A program made the position numbers and the translations under genes. From Symsagittifera roscoffensis (Eukaryota; Xenacoelomorpha; Acoela; Convolutidae): 33,635 nucleotides of DNA. Positions 29,540-33,635 of this stretch are shown piece by piece. Below the pieces are notes generated by a model. That model was not told where the DNA came from and did not search any database. It saw only the letters and a list, made by a program, of their open reading frames with translations. The stretch is taken from the NCBI RefSeq assembly GCF_963678635.1, contig NW_026971333.1, forward strand, positions 1 to 33,635, written 5' to 3'. Within the stretch, counting starts at the first letter, position 1. Each line of letters begins with the position of its first letter.

Positions 29540-29936
29540 CGTGCGAGAGGGTGTTAGGCTAAAGACTAAGTTGTGTGTATTGTGTGATATGTGTGATATG
29601 TATGTTATGTTATGTGTTATATTATTAAGCTCTTGGGTAAGAAGAGGTTAGTGACCATGAACAACTGAATGACGATCTTATGAATAGATCCAAAGTTTGG
29701 ACTGTCCAATCTTAGGTCGAATTTCGAATTCCAATGTTTTAGAGACCGATTGATACTAATTAATTTTAGGTACAGAATCTTTTTATCTGACTGTTTTTAA
29801 ATGAATTTTAACGAGAAGTTAAGGCGAAACTGACAAGTGTGATATTCGTGAACCTTTTTCTAGATCCTGATTGATCGTTTAATTACTCACTTGAGTCAAA
29901 CCTTTGAATCAAACCGAATCGAACTTGAAGAACAGA
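29540..29936 (+). other. Non-coding gap between pol and ORF3 (right copy)
   Basis: 397 bp conserved with 9299-9711. It contains the TG/TA-rich run (29570-29625) and the predicted splice acceptor. No frame is present. Confidence 0.6.
29851..29863 (+). promoter_or_regulatory. Predicted 3' splice site ahead of ORF3 (right copy)
   Basis: AACCTTTTTCTAG with branch-like ACTGAC at 29829-29834. It lies 74 nt before the ORF3 ATG at 29937, and the spacing is the same as in the left copy. Confidence 0.4.
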
Positions 29937-31752
29937 ATGGATAATTCAACTTGGATGAATTGATGGACCTGGCAGAGGGATATGTAGGACCGATGATAGA
30001 TGCGATCTATCCTCGGCTAATGGATCGAGACTTTGCTCTGGAGGACCCAGAGGTAGCCATGTTGCTGACCGCCCTGATCAACATCTTGGGGCATGACAAC
30101 CGTGGGGACCGCCCCACGGAAGTCCTGTTGATGGCAGCATATGGAGAGAGGGGAGTACTAGACCGCCCGAACATGAGAGTGATGAGGTGGAGAAACGGGG
30201 CTCTCTCAGGGAATGACTTGGCGAATGAGCCTGGATTGGGAAGTTCTAGGACTTACCAACCAGGTGAAATGCCTATGCCCTCCACGCCCAAACCTGCACT
30301 GACGAGAATTCATCAGGAGATGAACAGCGAGGCTGCCTCGTCTGGTTCACCACTGAGAGCAGCTGTGCCACCAAAGAGGGCGAAAGCAGAACAGAAGGTT
30401 CAGACGAACCAAAACATGCAAGATCTTGATGGGATGAAGGACAAGCTGGAAAGAACAAAAAAGGAGCTGGACGAGGTGACTAAGACCATGCTCATCGCGG
30501 AGGACGACCGAGACATGTGGAAAAGATTGTTCGAAGATTGCAACAAAAAGCAGGGTCAAGAAATTGAGCGCTTGAGGCAGGACTACAAGGAGCGATCAGA
30601 ACGGATGGCGTTAACTACAGCCGTGGAAAAAGTGATAGCTGCAAGGAGTATTCCTCGTGGGCAGTCCCCGATGGAGCTCTTGACGCCTCGAGAAATGAGT
30701 CAGACAACGGAGACACGGCTCCCGACAGCAACAGATCGAGTGACAATCCCGGACCCTAGTGACACCTTGGGTGACCCCGTCGTGGAACAAACGGTGAGGA
30801 AGCTGATAGAGACAGCTGGACGACTGGTCGCAACATGAATGCGCCAGGTTCCGGGGTGACTGCACCCTATCGAACGATCGATGACACGGGCAGAGTACGA
30901 CTCTACCAGACCGTGATCAGACAGGGAATAAGCGACGTGACGCCACTAATGGGGAGCTCTAAGGCCCCAGAAAGAAGAATACAGACGATGCCAGCGAAGA
31001 AAGTGTCACGCGTAATAGACATAAAAAAGAACAATCAATTGAGATATAACATCACGGGAGTTCCGGAGACAGATCCGAGAGCTTGCTTCAATCGAGCGAC
31101 TTGGAACCCGGCAGTAAACCTGCAACAAACGCCACTGGGGACATCACATCTGATACTGGGAGACAGCTTGGTCAGAGTACTATCGAATTTGGGGACCTCT
31201 TGGGTCACCACGGTGATGGCCTTCGGAGGAGCGACTATAGCCCAGTTATATCGGATGGTGGAACTAATGAATCCAGGGAGGATCCCCAGTGTGATGATCC
31301 AGGTTGGAACGAACAACATCTCGAGAAGGCACAACGCAGGAGTGGTCACGTGGAACAAAATTTTGAGGAATCTTGCAAGTCGGAATGCCGGAAGGATGAT
31401 CCTCATGGAAATCGAACATGAGCTGAGAGCGATGGATCAGGCCAGGCTGACCACAGACGGCATCCACTTCGATAGTATAGAAGGACAGGCTTGGCTGAAC
31501 AGAGTCTTCCAGGAGCGATTGGATGAGTTGGATGTAGAACTCTTTGACACAGGAATGCTGAAGGAAGAAGGAGCATCGAGCGAAACGGTGATTACCACCT
31601 TTGTGCCTCCTAGAAACACGCTTGGTGGCGGTCCCGGCACCTGGAAACACGCTTGGTGGCGGTCCCGGCCTTCACGATTTATAGACAGCAGAGCTCCGTC
31701 GAACCAGGTCAAAGGACGGATGTTCAAGATCGATTGGGAGAAGCCCCGGTAA
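29937..31752 (+). pseudogene. ORF3, coiled coil and broken SGNH hydrolase (right copy)
   Basis: The ATG at 29937 is followed by a frameshift within 20 nt; the frame then runs 29951-30838, shifts again at about 30835, and runs to 31752. The coiled coil is kept. In the hydrolase, GDSL is present, but block III reads GTNN instead of GTND and about 45 residues after it are deleted. The block V DGIH is kept. The ORF3 stop has been lost by a small deletion near 31607, so the frame reads on through the 31-bp duplication into ORF4 sequence. It is inactive. Confidence 0.8.
31613..31669. repeat. 31-bp tandem duplication at the ORF3/ORF4 junction
   Basis: GAAACACGCTTGGTGGCGGT and the following six bases occur at 31613-31638 and 31644-31669. 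The left copy has a single copy, so it arose in this copy. Confidence 0.85.
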
Positions 31753-32380
31753 GGAGGACCATTCATCCTCGGAGAAGACTAGGAACTCAATCGAAGAGAC
31801 AGCCAGCACGTCTAGATCGGACACGAGATCGGAGACGACAAATACCAGTCGAGAGGAGAGACGCCCGGGCAGAGGCTCGTTGATGTGGTCAAGGCCCATA
31901 CCATCTCCCTGGCATGTGTACAAGGACGAACTAATGAAGCTGGATCTCCAGAGGGTGAGCTTCATCGAGGATGCCAGGAGGATGCTGAATGGAGCGAGAC
32001 TATCCGTCAGTAGATTGTACTCAATAACAGGCATAGACTGGTTGATAGCTGCTATCATAAACTTCAGTTCCACGACGGCCTTGAGATTTGCTGACCTAGA
32101 GGGACTGCCCTCTAATAACACAATGGGACCAGTCAACGCGAGACCATTGCAGGATGTGAGATTGAATCATGATGAGGGGAATTGGGAAGAGATACCAGGA
32201 AGATTTCTGACGACGCGAGCGCCGATTGGACAACATGTGAAGATGTTCAGGCAGCTGACGACACCCCCTGGTCATGTAAAGGAAAGAGTATACCCGAAAC
32301 TAGTGAGTCACGATGGTGATGTCCAAAGATACGGCGGATTGAAAGCGATAAAGAAAGATGAGACCATCTTCGCCGCCTAA
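31653..32380 (+). pseudogene. ORF4 segment 1 (right copy)
   Basis: The Arg/Ser-rich N-terminus is read at 31653-31883. A deletion near 31787 shifts it into the frame 31880-32380. It ends at an in-frame TAA at 32378-32380 where the left copy has a Tyr codon. The sequence corresponds to 6700-7491. Confidence 0.7.
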
Positions 32381-33635
32381 GACAAAGCAGAAATAAGGAA
32401 GGCCAAGATTATGATAGTAGCGAATTCAGAGTTCGTGTACACCTCCAAGTCTCTGTTTTGGCCGGACGTCATAATGTTGGCAGCGGTCGACCTGGACTTA
32501 TTGCAATCGATATCTCTGGCTATAGGGGTACAAAGGCAGACGGACATGAACCCAATTACGATCGTGTTTGCTGGCATCAATGACCATCTACACAGTAGAG
32601 GTTTTCTGAGCAGACTCAAAGATCCTACAACGGCAGAGAATGCGACCGTGACATTGCTTTCGGAAGGGAAATATGATGTGATCATATCAGCCCCAAATCG
32701 CATGATAGAGATGGAGAACCTGAGGCCACTCAGGGCTGAACTACCTGCAGTGTGGTCAGATATCTCGAACGCGATGAGAGGATTCAAGGACCATGCGCTG
32801 CACATGTTGGTGTTGGACGAGGTGCTGGGGTTGGAACTGTCCAATTTCAGTCGACAGCTCAAACTGAAACCGGGAATAGACGACGACCATCGAGTGGTCG
32901 TAGCGATGTCCAACGACTTATGGTTCCGAGCAATAGAAGTGACAGGTGAAAACACGAGAAGAAAAAATTCCCAAGAGACTAGAGCTCAATTGGAGGCGAT
33001 GGTTTTGAGAACCAAACCGGAAGCCAATCAGTGGCTACACTTAAGTCCTCGAGTAGCGGCATTGGGTGCAGATGCTTTTGAGCAAGGCCCTGCGATGATC
33101 ACGAAGAACCATGCCTACTTGTTAAAGGAGGTGAACCTGGCGGAAAATGCTGAAGAAAAGACCGCTGAATTTGTAAACAGAATGTGTCAGATTACCCTGG
33201 AAACCTTCTGGACCCAGGAAGTGAAGGGACAGGAAGGCTTTGAACGGACTTACAGCATGCTGGAAGGGTTGGGAGCCGGATGCACCGCGTCCTTCTTGGC
33301 AAAAAACTATCCGAAGGTCTCTCATTACTTGATAAAGGAATTCCTCCAAGCAGTAGTGGAAGTGTCAATAGTGGAACTACTAGCCTTGTTCGTGATGTTT
33401 GGAGCAGAGAGTTTCGTGAAAGGACCGGCGATGCTGCTCACCGAAGGAATCCAGCTCCTGCGGTTAGATGGGCTTCTAACACTGATTGCGATTACCCACG
33501 GAAACTTGGGAGGACTAATGAAATTGACACGTTGTCCAGAGAAGATGAGAGAGAGGGTGAGGAATTTAGATATGAAGAAATCCGCGGACTCGTGGAACAA
33601 GATACGAGTCCTGAGACACACTCTTATCCAATATC
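32381..33635 (+). pseudogene. ORF4 segment 2, open to the window end (right copy)
   Basis: 418 codons without a stop, continuing the frame of segment 1 after its TAA and running off the window. It aligns with 5372-6700 of the left copy, with no need for the frameshift and stop seen there, which supports one continuous ancestral ORF4. It has the IMIVANSEF, FAGINDHL and DDDHRV blocks of the possible second SGNH-like fold. It lacks about 35 codons near 32643 that the left copy keeps. Confidence 0.72.

Larger units (their letters stand above)
16181..33635 (+). mobile_element. Giant Ty3/gypsy-type LTR element (right copy, cut by the window end)
   Basis: Order: LTR (16181-17073), leader (to 20155), gag, protease, RT, RNase H, linker, integrase, macro-like module, gap, ORF3, ORF4. 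The protease-RT-RNase H-integrase order and the motifs are those of Ty3/gypsy elements. By homology with the left copy, ORF4 would need about 3.3 kb more beyond the window, so with a 3' LTR the complete element would be near 22 kb (an estimate). Frames are broken in many places, so this copy is not active as it stands. The 3' LTR is outside the window, so LTR age and target-site duplication cannot be read. Confidence 0.82.

Noticed and set aside
32377-33621. Minus-strand frames near the right end
   Set aside because: They are antisense to the continuous plus-strand ORF4, which is supported by homology to the left copy.

Overview
The window is a stretch of repeat-rich nuclear DNA from a eukaryote, most likely an invertebrate animal. 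It holds decayed retroelements of three classes: a Ty3/gypsy-type LTR element, a Penelope-like element with a GIY-YIG domain beside a PHD finger, and a 5'-truncated LINE with a (TAA)n tail. Long AT-rich spacers contain no genes. I see no operons, ribosome binding sites, tRNA, rRNA or CRISPR array, and no convincing host gene. The phylum cannot be fixed from the sequence.

The main content is two head-to-head copies of one very large Ty3/gypsy-type element. The right copy (plus strand, from 16181 to beyond the window end) has a 5' LTR (16181-17073), a leader of about 3 kb full of CCGGARGGGT minisatellite sequence, gag (coiled coil, capsid-like domain, two zinc knuckles), and pol (DTG protease, RT, RNase H, a long unusual linker, integrase). 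Pol continues past integrase through an acidic tail into a macro-domain-like module. After a gap of about 400 bp come ORF3 (coiled coil plus SGNH/GDSL hydrolase) and ORF4 (very long, mostly unknown, possibly with a second degenerate SGNH-like fold). This copy is damaged by many frameshifts and stops. The left copy (minus strand, 2064-10590) lacks gag and nearly all of pol but keeps the macro-like module and ORF3 intact; its ORF4 is decayed.

The left copy is also structurally odd. Its leader jumps straight to the end of pol at a 7-base microhomology shared by leader and pol. Its far end has no 3' LTR; instead an inverted 5' LTR plus leader faces inward (44-2079), so the body lies between inverted LTR-leader arms. 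That left LTR has itself been hit by an opposite-facing solo LTR of the same family (531-1448).

The 4.3 kb between the copies (11897-16180) holds the PHD/Penelope chimera, the LINE tail with an 8-bp target-site duplication, a fragment of a divergent relative of ORF4, a foldback cluster of GAGCGG motifs, a poly-C/CAACGTA block and a 167-bp tandem repeat.

The candidate for an undescribed system is the accessory set carried by the giant retroelement: an ADP-ribose-type macro fold at the Pol C-terminus, a separate SGNH hydrolase ORF behind a conserved predicted splice acceptor, and a giant ORF4. Together with ORF4's relative at 14476-14718 this suggests a family with virus-like accessory functions. 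Element identity is well supported; the functions of the accessory modules are inference.
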